Assembly: GCF_019457945.1 (NCBI RefSeq)
Contig: NZ_JAHZSU010000003.1
Span: 496,001-560,000 of the forward strand
Source of the DNA: Ornithinimicrobium laminariae
Lineage (GTDB): Bacteria > Actinomycetota > Actinomycetes > Actinomycetales > Dermatophilaceae
DNA length: 64,000 bases
Direction of reading: 5' to 3'
The position numbers and the translations under genes were made by a program. How positions within the stretch are numbered: the first letter of the stretch is position 1; every line of letters begins with the position of its first letter. The notes below the pieces were generated by a model. The model did no database searches. It was not told the origin of the DNA and saw only the letters and a list, made by a program, of their open reading frames with translations. Shown here piece after piece: positions 45,601-54,174 of this stretch.

Positions 45601-46547
45601 GCGGCCGATAGCCGCCCGTACAGCGGCAGGACTTGAGTGCTGGGCAGTTTCATCCCCGAGAGCGCTTCGGTGGCGTCCCTAATTTCGCGCTCTCCTGAGC
45701 AAAACACCAAGATGTCTTGCGGCCCGGTGCCGCTCGAGCTAGGGCTAGTCCATAGTTCTTCGACGGCTTCACAGACGCCAGTCACTTGATCGATCTCGAC
45801 TTCGCTAACTTCAGCATCGACGCCCTTCCCCTTGGGCAGCCCCTCGCGAAGCAATGGGCGATAGAGCACCTCTACGTCGAAGGTTCGCCCCGAGACTTCG
45901 ATAATGGGAGCAGGTTTACCTGCAGCGTCGGCGAAGTGTTGGGCAAAGCGATTCACGTCGATCGTTGCCGAGGTGACGATGACTTTGAGGTCTGGGCGAC
46001 GAGGCAGCAACTGCTTGAGGTAGCCCAACAGGAAGTCGATGTTGAGGCTTCGCTCGTGCGCCTCGTCAACGATGATCGTGTCGTAGCGACGCAGATCGCG
46101 ATCCCGCTGCATCTCCGAGAGCAGGATGCCGTCGGTCATCACCTTGATGAGGGTGTCGTGGCGCGATTTGTCGGTGAACCTCACCTGGTAGCCAACGGTC
46201 GTGCCTAATTCGACTCCCAGCTCTTCGCTGATGCGCTCGGCAACAGATCGAGCGGCGATCCGACGCGGTTGGGTATGTCCGATGGTGCCGGCCACCCCAC
46301 GGCCCAAGTCGAGGCACATCTTAGGGATCTGCGTCGTCTTACCCGAGCCGGTTTCTCCGGCGATGATGACGACCTGATTGCCAGCGATCGCCTCGAGCAG
46401 GTCGTCTTTTCGCTCGACAACCGGCAGTTGAGCCGGATAGTTCAGAGCCGTGGGCCGAGCAGCTTCGCGTTCAGCGATTCGCGCCAACCGGCGCTGCGCG
46501 GCCTCTGGATCCGTCTTGCGTGGACGACGACGAGACTGGGGCGGCAT
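42645..46547 (-). CDS. hrpA: HrpA-like DEAH-box ATP-dependent RNA helicase
   Basis: A 1300-residue DEAH/RHA helicase, a normal HrpA length. Seen: Walker A GETGSGKTTQIPK near residue 65, IGHTQPRRIAARSVAERI, the DEAH box in VDEAHERSLNIDFLLGYL, SAT motif in VIVTSATIDVNRFAQHF, motif VI QRSGRCGRLAPG, an OB-fold region, and the long C-terminal DUF3418 region found in HrpA. In E. coli HrpA acts on mRNA and on stalled or collided ribosomes. The ATG at 46547 begins a basic, Arg-rich N-terminus. Confidence 0.94.
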   Translation of the reverse strand: MPPQSRRRPRKTDPEAAQRRLARIAEREAARPTALNYPAQLPVVERKDDLLEAIAGNQVVIIAGETGSGKTTQIPKMCLDLGRGVAGTIGHTQPRRIAARSVAERISEELGVELGTTVGYQVRFTDKSRHDTLIKVMTDGILLSEMQRDRDLRRYDTIIVDEAHERSLNIDFLLGYLKQLLPRRPDLKVIVTSATIDVNRFAQHFADAAGKPAPIIEVSGRTFDVEVLYRPLLREGLPKGKGVDAEVSEVEIDQVTGVCEAVEELWTSPSSSGTGPQDILVFCSGEREIRDATEALSGMKLPSTQVLPLYGRLSAAEQHRIFSRSSGRRIVVATNVAETSLTVPGIRYVIDTGTARISRYSQRLKVQRLPIEPISQASANQRSGRCGRLAPGTAIRLYSEEDFEARPTFTDPEILRTNLASVILGMTNLGLGAIEKFGFIEPPDSRQIADGLRLLEELQAINPQAPASQPRKRLTSYGRALVALPVDPRLARMLVEAERNGALREVQIIVAALSMQDPRERPADKQAQADQQHARFKDDESDFMSLLNLWNYLKAQQKDLSGSAFRRMCQREFLHYLRVREWQDLHTQIKQAAKSLGLQVNSTPASPQAIHQSLLAGLLSHVGLYDRDKREYHGARNAKFHLQPGSTLFKKNPDWVMTAELVETSRLWARTNAAIDPEWVEGIAGHLVKRSHAEPRWSRSRASAIADERVTLYGVPLVAGRPVPYGRIDPEVARDLFIRHGLVEGDWDTRHDFFHANRRLLRQLGELEARARRRDIIVDDETLIDFYDERLPADVVSGAHFDAWWKKARRDDAELLTFTEDLLLSDTADDVSHADYPGSWKQGQISLPLTYQFEPGSDADGVTVHVPIEVLNQVEPVGFDWLVPGLRQDLIIAMVRALPKNARRHFVPAPDHARAAMAALEPSTEPVTAALAAYLSQRGAVPVRATDFEWERVPDHLKVTFRVERRQPAQGRKGRGRSRVEILGEGKDLEALQGELAPTVRSTLSAAASGIERTGLTSWDFDRLPETFEQSSHGRSVHGYPALVDRGDRVDIKVWDTKSQAHRSTVIGIRRLLLLNTTPPWKRVLAILSNEQKLALGHNPHGSVPALLDDALAAAVDSVVEQMPGAMVRSREDFDRALALVKQQSVPRIIEILEQTVPILDAARRVHLGLRTLTSPRAAHMSTDMQRQIAELIKPGFIAEVGYRRMPRMVVYLKAMLERLDKGVQDLDRDVERTEQVQVVLEEYASFLASLPAHRRLDADVRDIWWQIQELRVSLFAQRLGTAGPVSPKRIYTAMDAAEA

Positions 46548-46587
46548 ACGTTACAGAATATGGCCTCAGGTGACGGTGCCCGGATGG

Positions 46588-47841
46588 CTAGCCCGGCAGC
46601 AACTGGCTGATGGCGTGGATCACTAGGCCGACCAACGCACCCACGACCGTTCCGTTGATGCGAATGAACTGCAGATCGCGGCCAACGTGCAACTCGATGC
46701 GGTCAGCGGCAAGCTTGCCATCCCAGGCACGAATCGTTGAGGTGATGACAGATGTGACCTCCGCGCCATAGCGATCAACACCAGCGACGACGAGGTCGGC
46801 CATCCAGGAGTCCAGTCGCGAGCGCACGGCCTCATCGTCACGCAGTTTGGCGCCCAGGCCGGAAACTTCGGCGTTAAGCCGCGTACGCAACTGGCCCTGG
46901 GCATCATCGAGCGCCTCCAAGACGGCCTCTCGCGTGGCCTCCCAGAGGGCAAACACCGTGGAGCCCGCCTGTGGGTGGGACAACACAGCAACTGTGAGGT
47001 CTTCGGCCTTAGCCATGGTGACTGGGTCGTTCTGCAGACCATGAGCGAGGTCGCGCACATACGAGTCAATGGCTAACCGCACTTGGTGGTGTGGCTGATC
47101 GCGAACTTGCTCTGCCCAGGCGACAAGCTCGCCGGTGATCCGACCAGTGACCTTGGCGTCAACCCACTGCGGGGACCACCAGGGTGCCCGAGACCCGATG
47201 ATGGCAGCGACCTCGTCGGGGTGGGAGACCAACCAGGAATGCAGTTCATTGGCGGCGATGTCGACCAACCCGTGATGAGCCCCATCGCGCTCAATTGCCT
47301 CAAGCAGATGCCCAGCAAGAGGGCTGATGGGCTCTTGCTTGAGTCGTGGGGTCAAGGTTTGATCAACAAATTCGGTCAGCACCTCTTCGTCGATGCTGCG
47401 CAACCCGCGCTGCACCACTGGAAGAGCTTCGGTGATGACTCGCTCTGCGTGCTCGGGCTCCGAAAGCCAGTGGCCAACCCGGAGCAGCACTTCGGCATCG
47501 AGGTAACGCTCACGCAGCGTCTGGGGTGTCAGGAAGTTCTGAGAGACGAACTCCTCCAGACTTTCAGCCAAGGCATCCTTGCGCCGCGGAATCAGTGCGG
47601 TATGCGGAATCGGCACACCAAGCGGGTGCCGGAAAATCGCCGTCACCGCAAACCAGTCGGCGATCGCTCCCACCATGGCTGCCTCGGAACTGGCGTTGAC
47701 GTATCCCCAGAAGCCGTCTTGTCCGTGGGTGGCTACGAAGATGACACCGGCGAAAATCAGCAGTCCTGTCGCAAACGCTCGCATCGTGCGCAGTGCTTTG
47801 AGACGCGCTTGATCGCCTTGCGAGACGGCGGTGATCTGCAT
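46588..47841 (-). CDS. DUF445 family membrane protein
   Basis: A 417-residue DUF445 (YjiN-like) protein of unknown function. Seen: an N-terminal helix (FATGLLIFAGVIFVATHG), the conserved EAAMVGAIADWFAVTAIFRHP and GVPIPHTALIPRRKDALAESL, a long helical middle, and the C-terminal LQFIRINGTVVGALVGLVIHA ending in a membrane segment. The helical middle probably lies between two membrane anchors. It lies 40 bases upstream of the HrpA-like gene on the same strand. Confidence 0.88.
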   Translation of the reverse strand: MQITAVSQGDQARLKALRTMRAFATGLLIFAGVIFVATHGQDGFWGYVNASSEAAMVGAIADWFAVTAIFRHPLGVPIPHTALIPRRKDALAESLEEFVSQNFLTPQTLRERYLDAEVLLRVGHWLSEPEHAERVITEALPVVQRGLRSIDEEVLTEFVDQTLTPRLKQEPISPLAGHLLEAIERDGAHHGLVDIAANELHSWLVSHPDEVAAIIGSRAPWWSPQWVDAKVTGRITGELVAWAEQVRDQPHHQVRLAIDSYVRDLAHGLQNDPVTMAKAEDLTVAVLSHPQAGSTVFALWEATREAVLEALDDAQGQLRTRLNAEVSGLGAKLRDDEAVRSRLDSWMADLVVAGVDRYGAEVTSVITSTIRAWDGKLAADRIELHVGRDLQFIRINGTVVGALVGLVIHAISQLLPG

Positions 47842-48036
47842 TCAGGACTCCCAAGGCTTCGATGGCACGGATCTATCTTCGCTCACGGTCGGGCTAACAG
47901 GCTGCCAGACCCCCCTCAGGGACTTTTCGTAGCAGCGGGCTAGCATCAGTGCCAGATTGTCACAGCGGCCCTCGACAGCACGACGCATAGCCTGAGGGAG
48001 ACCCACCGTCAACACCCACCGACGAAGGAGGCGGCA

Positions 48037-49251
48037 ATGCCGGAATCCGCACGCCCGCCCCTCGAGGGGCTCATCGTCGCTGATTTCAGTCGTGTGCTGG
48101 CTGGACCGCTGGCCACCATGATGCTTGCTGACCTCGGCGCGACCGTTATCAAGGTCGAACGGAGCGGAGTTGGCGACGACACCCGAGCTTGGGGCCCCCC
48201 GTGGTCATCCAGTTCCTCGTCTTACTTCGACACGGCCAACCACTCCAAGATAAGCCTGGCCCTGGACTTTGCTAACCCTGATGACTTGGCGGTCGCGCGT
48301 GACTTAGCTCAGCGTGCCGATGTGCTGGTGGAGAACTTCCGTCCCGGAGCCCTGGACGCGTGGGGATTGGGCTACGCACAATCTGTCGCTGATAACCCTG
48401 GCCTGATCTATGCCTCGATCACCGGGTTTGGCCGCGCGGGGGGTGCTGATCTGATGGGCTATGACTTCCTGGTGCAGGCCGTCGGTGGATTAATGAGTAT
48501 CACCGGAGACCAAGATGGCCCACCGACCAAGGTGGGAGTTGCCCTCGTCGATGTGCTGACCGGCAAGGACCTCGTTATCGGTGTCTTGGCTGCCTTAGCC
48601 TCCCGAGGCATCACCGGCAAGGGGTGCCGCGTTGAGGTCAACCTGCTCTCCAGCCTCCTGTCGAGCCTGGCCAACCAAGCCCAGGGTTACCTCACCACCG
48701 GCAGGCCGCCAGGTCGTATGGGCAACCAGCACCCTTCCATCGCCCCGTATGAGGCTTTGCGGTGCGCGGATGGCGACCTCGCGATCGCCTGCGGCAACGA
48801 CGCCCAGTTCGCCAGATTGACAACGGCCCTGGGAGTGGGGCATTTGGCCAGCGATCCGCGCTTCATCACCAATGCGGACCGAGTGGCTCACCGGGCTGAC
48901 CTCATCACCGAGTTAGAGACTCGCCTCGTCAACCGGAACGCCTCAGAGTGGCAGGCAGTGTTGCGCGAGGTGCGGGTGCCCGCAGGCAAGGTCGGCGATC
49001 TGGCGGATGCCTTCGCCCTCGCTCAAGACCTAGGTTTAGATCCGTGGACTAATGTCGGCGACGGACTCCGCAAAACGCCTGTCGTCCGACACCCAGTGGC
49101 CTACGACTCAGGGTTGACGGCAGATGCCACTCCCCCGCCCTTGCTCAACGAACATGGCGCGTTGCTCCGCAGTTGGTTGGCCAACCCGCACAGCAGCGCT
49201 TCAGACCTCAAAGCTGGCCTAGCCAGCACAAACTCAGTGAAAGGTTCGTGA
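48037..49251 (+). CDS. CaiB/BaiF family CoA transferase (class III), probably glutarate-linked
   Basis: A 404-residue class III CoA transferase. Seen: the N-terminal VADFSRVLAGPLATMMLADLG and VIKVERSGVGDDTRAWGPP, ENFRPGALDAWGLGY, and GYDFLVQAVGGLMSITGD with the catalytic Asp in GYDF. Family members form a glutamyl-type aspartyl-CoA intermediate. The coupled glutaryl-CoA dehydrogenase gene suggests a GcdG/SUGCT-like activity that makes glutaryl-CoA from glutarate; that part is inference. Strong AAGGAGG ribosome site. Its stop overlaps the next start by one base. Confidence 0.88.
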   Translation: MPESARPPLEGLIVADFSRVLAGPLATMMLADLGATVIKVERSGVGDDTRAWGPPWSSSSSSYFDTANHSKISLALDFANPDDLAVARDLAQRADVLVENFRPGALDAWGLGYAQSVADNPGLIYASITGFGRAGGADLMGYDFLVQAVGGLMSITGDQDGPPTKVGVALVDVLTGKDLVIGVLAALASRGITGKGCRVEVNLLSSLLSSLANQAQGYLTTGRPPGRMGNQHPSIAPYEALRCADGDLAIACGNDAQFARLTTALGVGHLASDPRFITNADRVAHRADLITELETRLVNRNASEWQAVLREVRVPAGKVGDLADAFALAQDLGLDPWTNVGDGLRKTPVVRHPVAYDSGLTADATPPPLLNEHGALLRSWLANPHSSASDLKAGLASTNSVKGS

Positions 49252-50447
49252 TGACTTCAACGTCTAAGCCACGTATCAACCCCTTGGACTTTGTCGGCAT
49301 TGATGACGTCCTGACCGATGAAGAGAAGGCGATCCGCTCTGCGGTCCGTCACCTGTGTGACAGTGCCGTCGACCCACACATTGCGAAGTGGTTTGAGGAG
49401 GGTGACCTGCCGGCGCGTGAGCTGGCCCGCGAGTTTGGCTCCCTTGGATTGCTGGGGATGCACCTGGAGGGCTACGGCTGTGCGGGTATGAGCGCGGTGG
49501 ACTACGGCCTCGCTTGCCTGGAGTTGGAAGCCAGCGACTCGGGCATCCGATCCTTGGTCAGCGTCCAGGGCTCGCTGGCGATGTTCGCACTGCACCGCTT
49601 TGGCACCGAAGAGCATAAGCAGCAGTGGCTGCCCTCCATGGCTACCGGCGAATCCATCGGGTGCTTTGGCCTCACCGAGCCAGACCACGGGTCCAACCCC
49701 GCAGGTATGCGAACCCGGGCCCGACGCGACGGCGCCGGTGAGGATGCCGATTGGATCTTGGACGGCTCCAAGATGTGGATCACCAACGGCTCCATCGCTG
49801 ATGTTGCCATTGTGTGGGCGCAAACCGAGGACGGTATTCGGGGATTCGTTGTGCCCACGGACACCCCCGGCTTTAGCGCTTCCGTCGTCAAGCACAAGAT
49901 GTCGTTGCGCGCCTCGATCACCAGCGAGCTTGTCCTCGAAGGGGTTCGCCTGCCTGCCAGCGCGGTGCTGGGCGACGTCACAGGCCTCAAGGGCCCGCTG
50001 TCTTGCTTGAACGAAGCTCGCTACGGGATTGTCTGGGGCTCATTGGGTGCCGCCCGTGATTCACTGGCGACTGCCCTCTCCTATGCTGGCGACCGCGAGC
50101 AGTTCGGCAAACCGATTAGCGGCTTTCAGTTGACCCAAAACAAGTTGGCTCAGATGTCAGTGGAGTTGACCAATGGCATGCTGCTGGCACTGCACCTCGG
50201 CCGCCGCAAGGACCTTGGGCAGCTCCGCCCAGAGCAGGTGAGCATGGGCAAGCTCAACAACGTCACCAAGTCGATCGAGATTGCTCGCGAGGCCCGCACC
50301 ATCCTCGGAGCGAATGGCATCTCGCTGGAGTACCCCGTGATTCGGCACATGAACAACCTCGAGTCGGTGCTGACCTACGAGGGCACTCCAGAAATGCACA
50401 CCTTGGTGGTAGGCCAGGCCCTCACCGGGATTGCTGCCTTCCGATAG
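49251..50447 (+). CDS. gcdH: Glutaryl-CoA dehydrogenase (acyl-CoA dehydrogenase family)
   Basis: A 398-residue FAD enzyme that oxidises and decarboxylates glutaryl-CoA to crotonyl-CoA in lysine, tryptophan and glutarate breakdown. Seen: IRSLVSVQGSLAM, the FAD-contact GCFGLTEPDHGSNPAGM, KMWITNGSIADVAIVWA, RYGIVWGSLGAARDSL, LGANGISLEYPVIRHMNNLE and the catalytic Glu in LTYEGTPEMHTLVVG. These match GcdH better than short-chain acyl-CoA dehydrogenases. The ATG at 49251 shares a base with the upstream stop (TGATG), so the pair is coupled. Electron transfer flavoprotein genes are not in the window. Confidence 0.9.
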   Translation: MTSTSKPRINPLDFVGIDDVLTDEEKAIRSAVRHLCDSAVDPHIAKWFEEGDLPARELAREFGSLGLLGMHLEGYGCAGMSAVDYGLACLELEASDSGIRSLVSVQGSLAMFALHRFGTEEHKQQWLPSMATGESIGCFGLTEPDHGSNPAGMRTRARRDGAGEDADWILDGSKMWITNGSIADVAIVWAQTEDGIRGFVVPTDTPGFSASVVKHKMSLRASITSELVLEGVRLPASAVLGDVTGLKGPLSCLNEARYGIVWGSLGAARDSLATALSYAGDREQFGKPISGFQLTQNKLAQMSVELTNGMLLALHLGRRKDLGQLRPEQVSMGKLNNVTKSIEIAREARTILGANGISLEYPVIRHMNNLESVLTYEGTPEMHTLVVGQALTGIAAFR

Positions 50448-50468
50448 TCATTAGCTGACGACAAAGCG

Positions 50469-50508
50469 AAAGGCCCCCCGACACCATGTGGTGTTGGGGG
50501 GGCCTTCT
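50469..50508. terminator. Terminator between gcdH and the permease gene
   Basis: A long GC-rich stem, AAAGGCCCCCCGACACC against GGTGTTGGGGGGGCCTT, loop ATGT, with one bulged G and one G-T pair. It sits 22 bases past gcdH and 42 bases past the convergent permease stop, so it probably serves both. Confidence 0.8.
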
Positions 50509-50549
50509 GCTTGCGCCGTGCCCTTGCCCTGCTCAGCGCGTTGAGGTGA

Positions 50550-52016
50550 TTACTTGTCCTGCGGCAAAGTTGCTTCGGCGGAGGCGTTCTTCATGCCACG
50601 CTCCTTGGCGACCTTGATCATGTACTCGTGTGCTTCGGGGCCAGGAGCGACCTTGGGCACACGGCTCAAGAAAATGGCACCGGCCACAGTCCACACACCA
50701 ACGATGATCCACTCGTACGGCCAGACCAGCGCGGACGGCATACCGGGTAGGTAGAGGATGCCCAAACCGGTAGCGAGGATCGCTGCGGCATAGCCAGTCG
50801 TCTTGCCACCAGGCGTACGGAATGGACGCTCCATTTCCGGCTCTTTGTTGCGCAGGATGACGAAGCTGATAGCCACCATGACATAGCTGATGATCAGGCT
50901 GACACCACCAGCGGTGACCAACCAACCCAAGGTCGAACGACCAAAGAGCGGTGCGATGACCGACAGTGCACCGATGAAGAGCAGCGCGTTGCTGGGGGTC
51001 TTGTACTTGGGGTGCAGCTTGCCGAACCATGCCGGCAGCATGCCCGAGGCGGCCATCGCGAAGATGAGGCGGCTAGCGCCGATGAGGAAGCCGTTCCAGG
51101 AGGTCAAGATTCCGGCGATACCACCGATGACCAGGACCTTGCCCATGGTCGGGCTGTTCCACAGACCAGCCATGCCGTCAGCGGCTGCCAACTCAGTGTC
51201 AGCTAGAACGTCAGGCGTAAGGCCTGCGCCAACAGTGAGGACGATCATGATGTACCAAGCCACAGCCATCGTGACCGAGACCAGGATCATCACGCCGATC
51301 TTCCGGTAAGGCAGGTTGATCTCTTCAGCCGACTGCGGGATGACGTCAAAGCCCACGAACAAGAAGGGAACGGCGACGAGGACCGCGATCATGCCGCCGA
51401 TGCCACCGGTAAACAGTGGCTCCATGTTGCTGATTGAGCCACCGACAAACGCGCCAGTGATGAGGGCGAGGCCAACAACCAAGAGGAAGGCCACGGCAAT
51501 GGTCTGGAAAACGGCTGCGGGACGAACACCGCGGTAGTTGACATAGGTCATCAGGATCGATGCGCCAACTCCGACGGCTACCCAGGACAGGTAGACCTCA
51601 TAGCCAGCAACGGTCCACAACTTCACCGCGAGCATGTCGGGGAAGAGGTACAACAAAGTTTGGGGCAGCGCGACGGCCTCGAAGGCGACAACCGAAATGT
51701 AACCGAGCACCAAGGCCCAGGAACAAATGAATGCTGCTCGGGAGCCGATGGCGCGCAGCACGTATTGGTGCTCACCACCGACCTGGGGCATAGCGGAGAC
51801 CAACTCTGCGTAGGTCAACGCGATGAGCAAGATGATGAAGCCACCGATGACGAACGCCAGGGCGGAGCCCAGCGAGCCGGCGTCACGGATGAAGTCGCCG
51901 GTCAGGACGATCCATCCGAAGCCGATCATGGCACCGAAGGCGATGGCGAGAATATCTCGGGTGCCCAAGACGCGAGTGAATTGCTCGCCTGAGCCAGAAG
52001 AGTCTGAATGTGACAT
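50550..52016 (-). CDS. APC-family amino acid/polyamine permease
   Basis: A 488-residue secondary transporter of the amino acid-polyamine-organocation superfamily. Seen: about 12 hydrophobic segments, the first with LGTRDILAIAFGAMIGFGWI, which has the unwound substrate-binding helix glycine motif, ELVSAMPQVGGEHQYVLRA after helix 2, and VGFDVIPQSAEEINLPYRKI between helices 6 and 7, typical of the family. The C-terminus is hydrophilic. The substrate cannot be told from sequence. The ATG at 52016 removes 39 residues of a longer open frame that overlaps the lipoprotein gene. Confidence 0.9.
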   Translation of the reverse strand: MSHSDSSGSGEQFTRVLGTRDILAIAFGAMIGFGWIVLTGDFIRDAGSLGSALAFVIGGFIILLIALTYAELVSAMPQVGGEHQYVLRAIGSRAAFICSWALVLGYISVVAFEAVALPQTLLYLFPDMLAVKLWTVAGYEVYLSWVAVGVGASILMTYVNYRGVRPAAVFQTIAVAFLLVVGLALITGAFVGGSISNMEPLFTGGIGGMIAVLVAVPFLFVGFDVIPQSAEEINLPYRKIGVMILVSVTMAVAWYIMIVLTVGAGLTPDVLADTELAAADGMAGLWNSPTMGKVLVIGGIAGILTSWNGFLIGASRLIFAMAASGMLPAWFGKLHPKYKTPSNALLFIGALSVIAPLFGRSTLGWLVTAGGVSLIISYVMVAISFVILRNKEPEMERPFRTPGGKTTGYAAAILATGLGILYLPGMPSALVWPYEWIIVGVWTVAGAIFLSRVPKVAPGPEAHEYMIKVAKERGMKNASAEATLPQDK

Positions 52017-52111
52017 GTGCAAAACTGTAAAGATGACTGACAAGTAGTCCGAATCAACGCGCACGCGAGCGCTGGCACCCACCACGAAGCGGCACGGCTC
52101 CGCTCTGGCTC

Positions 52112-52666
52112 TCACAGTCCTGAAAGCGGCCACTCAGCACGAATCTGGCCGGTGACTTGATCCGTGAGAACTAAACTAGAGTCGTCGGAGCCTCCGTGCG
52201 GAGTGACGAATCTCACAATCACATTCACCCGCGAAGCTTCAGGCGGGGCCAGCGCCGACAAACCCGGATCGACTTCTTTTAGGGCACATGCGCGCCCATT
52301 GACGGTCAAGACCAACGTAGAGATCGGCACCCGTGGAGCACCAGAAATGTTTCGCGCGGTGATCTGGAGGACAACCTCACCGGTGGTTGACACAGCGTCC
52401 GGCCGGTTGACGGTCAACTCAACAATGTCGTCATACAACACCGTGTTGTCGGTCAAAGTGATCTCGGTGGCTTCGGCCAGTGAGCCTTGCAGCGTGTCGG
52501 CGTCAGCAGTAGGCACTTGCCCAGTGCAGGTCCGCTGAGCACTCGTGGTCTGCGCTGGATCGGCGGCGGTGACAGGAGCCGGGGTGCCGGAGCCCATGTC
52601 ATCGGTTGTCGAACAGGCAGTCAGCAGAAACAGCGCCGAGACCGCTGCGGTCAACATCATCCTCAT
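52112..52666 (-). CDS. Predicted lipoprotein
   Basis: A 184-residue exported lipoprotein. Seen: a signal peptide with lipobox LLTAC at about residues 14-18, a short Ser/Thr/Pro/Ala-rich linker, and a beta-rich domain (VVLQITARNISGAPRVPIS) that resembles the DUF4352-type immunoglobulin-like fold, with two further cysteines (RTCTGQ and GRACALK). Function unknown. Divergent from the DUF2752 gene. Several closely spaced ATG codons make the start uncertain by a few residues. Confidence 0.8.
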   Translation of the reverse strand: MRMMLTAAVSALFLLTACSTTDDMGSGTPAPVTAADPAQTTSAQRTCTGQVPTADADTLQGSLAEATEITLTDNTVLYDDIVELTVNRPDAVSTTGEVVLQITARNISGAPRVPISTLVLTVNGRACALKEVDPGLSALAPPEASRVNVIVRFVTPHGGSDDSSLVLTDQVTGQIRAEWPLSGL

Positions 52667-52762
52667 CTGTTGATCATTGAGGACAATAGATCTGTAGGCC
52701 ACCTCAAACTACTTCTCGTGGATGACGCACCTTCGATATGGAAGCGCCGCTAGGCTGGAGGT

Positions 52763-53212
52763 GTGGGAAACGATGTACTAACAGCCGATGTGCGGGGCGC
52801 CCGATCAGTTGATCGGCGCAGCCTCGGGCTGTGGTTGGCCTGGGGCGCTGGCCTGGGGGTCGCAACCGTAATCGTTCATCTGTATGACCCCAACGTGAGT
52901 GGTAGTTACGGCTTTTGCCCACTGCGCTGGACGACCGGCCTCTTGTGCCCCTTTTGCGGCGCGACCAGAGCAGTCCACGCTCTGACGCACGGCGACCTTG
53001 ATGGCGCCTGGGGGTTGAACCCGTTGATTGTCGCTGTCATCCCGATGGTCATTGCCCTCTGGGGCTATGCCCTCTGGAGAGCAATGCGGGGACAGGGAAC
53101 CGACTACTTCGCGCGTGCGTCCACCTTCTGGATCGTCGTTGCGGGCTTGGCCGTTTTTGCGGTATTGCGCAACACCGCGGTGTTGATGCCGTACTTAGCC
53201 CCGTTGACCTAA
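52763..53212 (+). CDS. DUF2752 membrane protein
   Basis: A 149-residue protein of the DUF2752 family. Seen: a basic N-terminus, three hydrophobic segments, and the family motif CPLRWTTGLLCPFCGATRA followed by ALTHGDLDGAWGLNPL. The conserved cysteines suggest metal or redox chemistry, but the function is unknown. The start is a GTG at 52763; GTG at 52761 is out of frame. Downstream lie two DUF4190 genes on the same strand. Confidence 0.82.
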   Translation: MGNDVLTADVRGARSVDRRSLGLWLAWGAGLGVATVIVHLYDPNVSGSYGFCPLRWTTGLLCPFCGATRAVHALTHGDLDGAWGLNPLIVAVIPMVIALWGYALWRAMRGQGTDYFARASTFWIVVAGLAVFAVLRNTAVLMPYLAPLT

Positions 53213-53251
53213 TTCTTGGTTGCTTAGCAATCGGATCGAGATGGAGTGAAT

Positions 53252-53611
53252 ATGAGTCTGCCTGCAGGCCCACCGAATCGTGGTCAGTACAGTCCTGGTC
53301 CTCAGCCTTCCCCGCCGTGGCAGTCGCAGAATGACGCGGGAATCATCGCGCTTGTTACCGGCGTGTTAGCACTCATCATGTGCCCCGTGCTGGCGGCACC
53401 GGCTCTGATCTACGGCAAGAAGTCGCAACGGGCCCAGGCAGTAGGACTAGCCGACAACGGGTCTATGGGGTCAGCCGGCTATTGGCTAGGCATCACAGCG
53501 ATCATCTTCTGGGTCTCTTTCATCGCCATCTTCGTCATCGTCTACGCCGTCTTCGGCATTGTCTGGGTAGGGATGTTCAGCATGATGGATGGCATGCCAG
53601 CCGAGCCGTAG
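53252..53611 (+). CDS. DUF4190 small membrane protein, copy 1
   Basis: A 119-residue protein: a short Pro/Gly/Gln-rich cytoplasmic N-terminus (PGPQPSPPWQSQN) followed by two membrane helices around LIYGKKSQRAQAVGLADNG, the DUF4190 layout. Function unknown; similar proteins are widespread in Actinobacteria, often in tandem. ATG at 53252 with a GGAG site. Copy 2 follows 46 bases later. Confidence 0.8.
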   Translation: MSLPAGPPNRGQYSPGPQPSPPWQSQNDAGIIALVTGVLALIMCPVLAAPALIYGKKSQRAQAVGLADNGSMGSAGYWLGITAIIFWVSFIAIFVIVYAVFGIVWVGMFSMMDGMPAEP

Positions 53612-53657
53612 AACCAAGAATAGACTGAACTGACCACCACCACACAAAAGGACCCGC

Positions 53658-54113
53658 ATGAGCACCCCTAGCGATGACAACCCATACTCGTCCCCCAACC
53701 CGGACGACGAGCAGCCAACTAACCCCGACTATTACGGGCAGGAGCAGGCGAGTAGCGCCGACCAACAGTTCGGCGCGCCCCAATACGGACAGGCACAGTA
53801 CGACCAAACCCAGTACGGCCAGCAGAGGAACTACATGGCGCCGGCAGTGCCACCGGGTAATACCGCTGGCGTAGTGGCGCTCGTGGCCGGCATCGTTGGT
53901 TTTGTCATCTGCCCGTTCGTGGCCGGCATCGTAGCCATCGTTTACGGTCGCAAGTCGCAAAAATTGGTAGCCGCTGGTGAAGCGAACAATGCTCCCCTGG
54001 GCACGATCGGCTTCTGGCTCGGCGTGATCAACGTCGTGCTCTCCGTGCTTGTCACCGTCTTCATCCTCGTCATTTTCACAGGCCTCATCGTGGCGGGCAC
54101 CAGCAGCGTCTAG
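53658..54113 (+). CDS. DUF4190 small membrane protein, copy 2
   Basis: A 151-residue homologue of the preceding gene with a longer Tyr/Gln-rich N-terminal tail (YGQAQYDQTQYGQQRN), then two membrane helices around AIVYGRKSQKLVAAGEANNA. The shared IYGKKSQ/VYGRKSQ loop shows common origin. The low-complexity tail recalls the tails of the Cys-pair membrane proteins, but the helices are different. Function unknown. Confidence 0.82.
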   Translation: MSTPSDDNPYSSPNPDDEQPTNPDYYGQEQASSADQQFGAPQYGQAQYDQTQYGQQRNYMAPAVPPGNTAGVVALVAGIVGFVICPFVAGIVAIVYGRKSQKLVAAGEANNAPLGTIGFWLGVINVVLSVLVTVFILVIFTGLIVAGTSSV

Positions 54114-54128
54114 TTCCCACGATTCCAT

Positions 54129-54169
54129 GTAGTGAAGGGAGCGACCGCTGCGGTCGCTCCCTTCACTAC
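54129..54169. terminator. Very stable hairpin after DUF4190 copy 2
   Basis: A perfect 19-bp stem (GTAGTGAAGGGAGCGACCG) with loop CTG, 15 bases past the plus-strand stop, just past the remnant end of the convergent VWA pseudogene. No T-run on either side. Confidence 0.8.
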
Positions 54170-54174
54170 GTACA

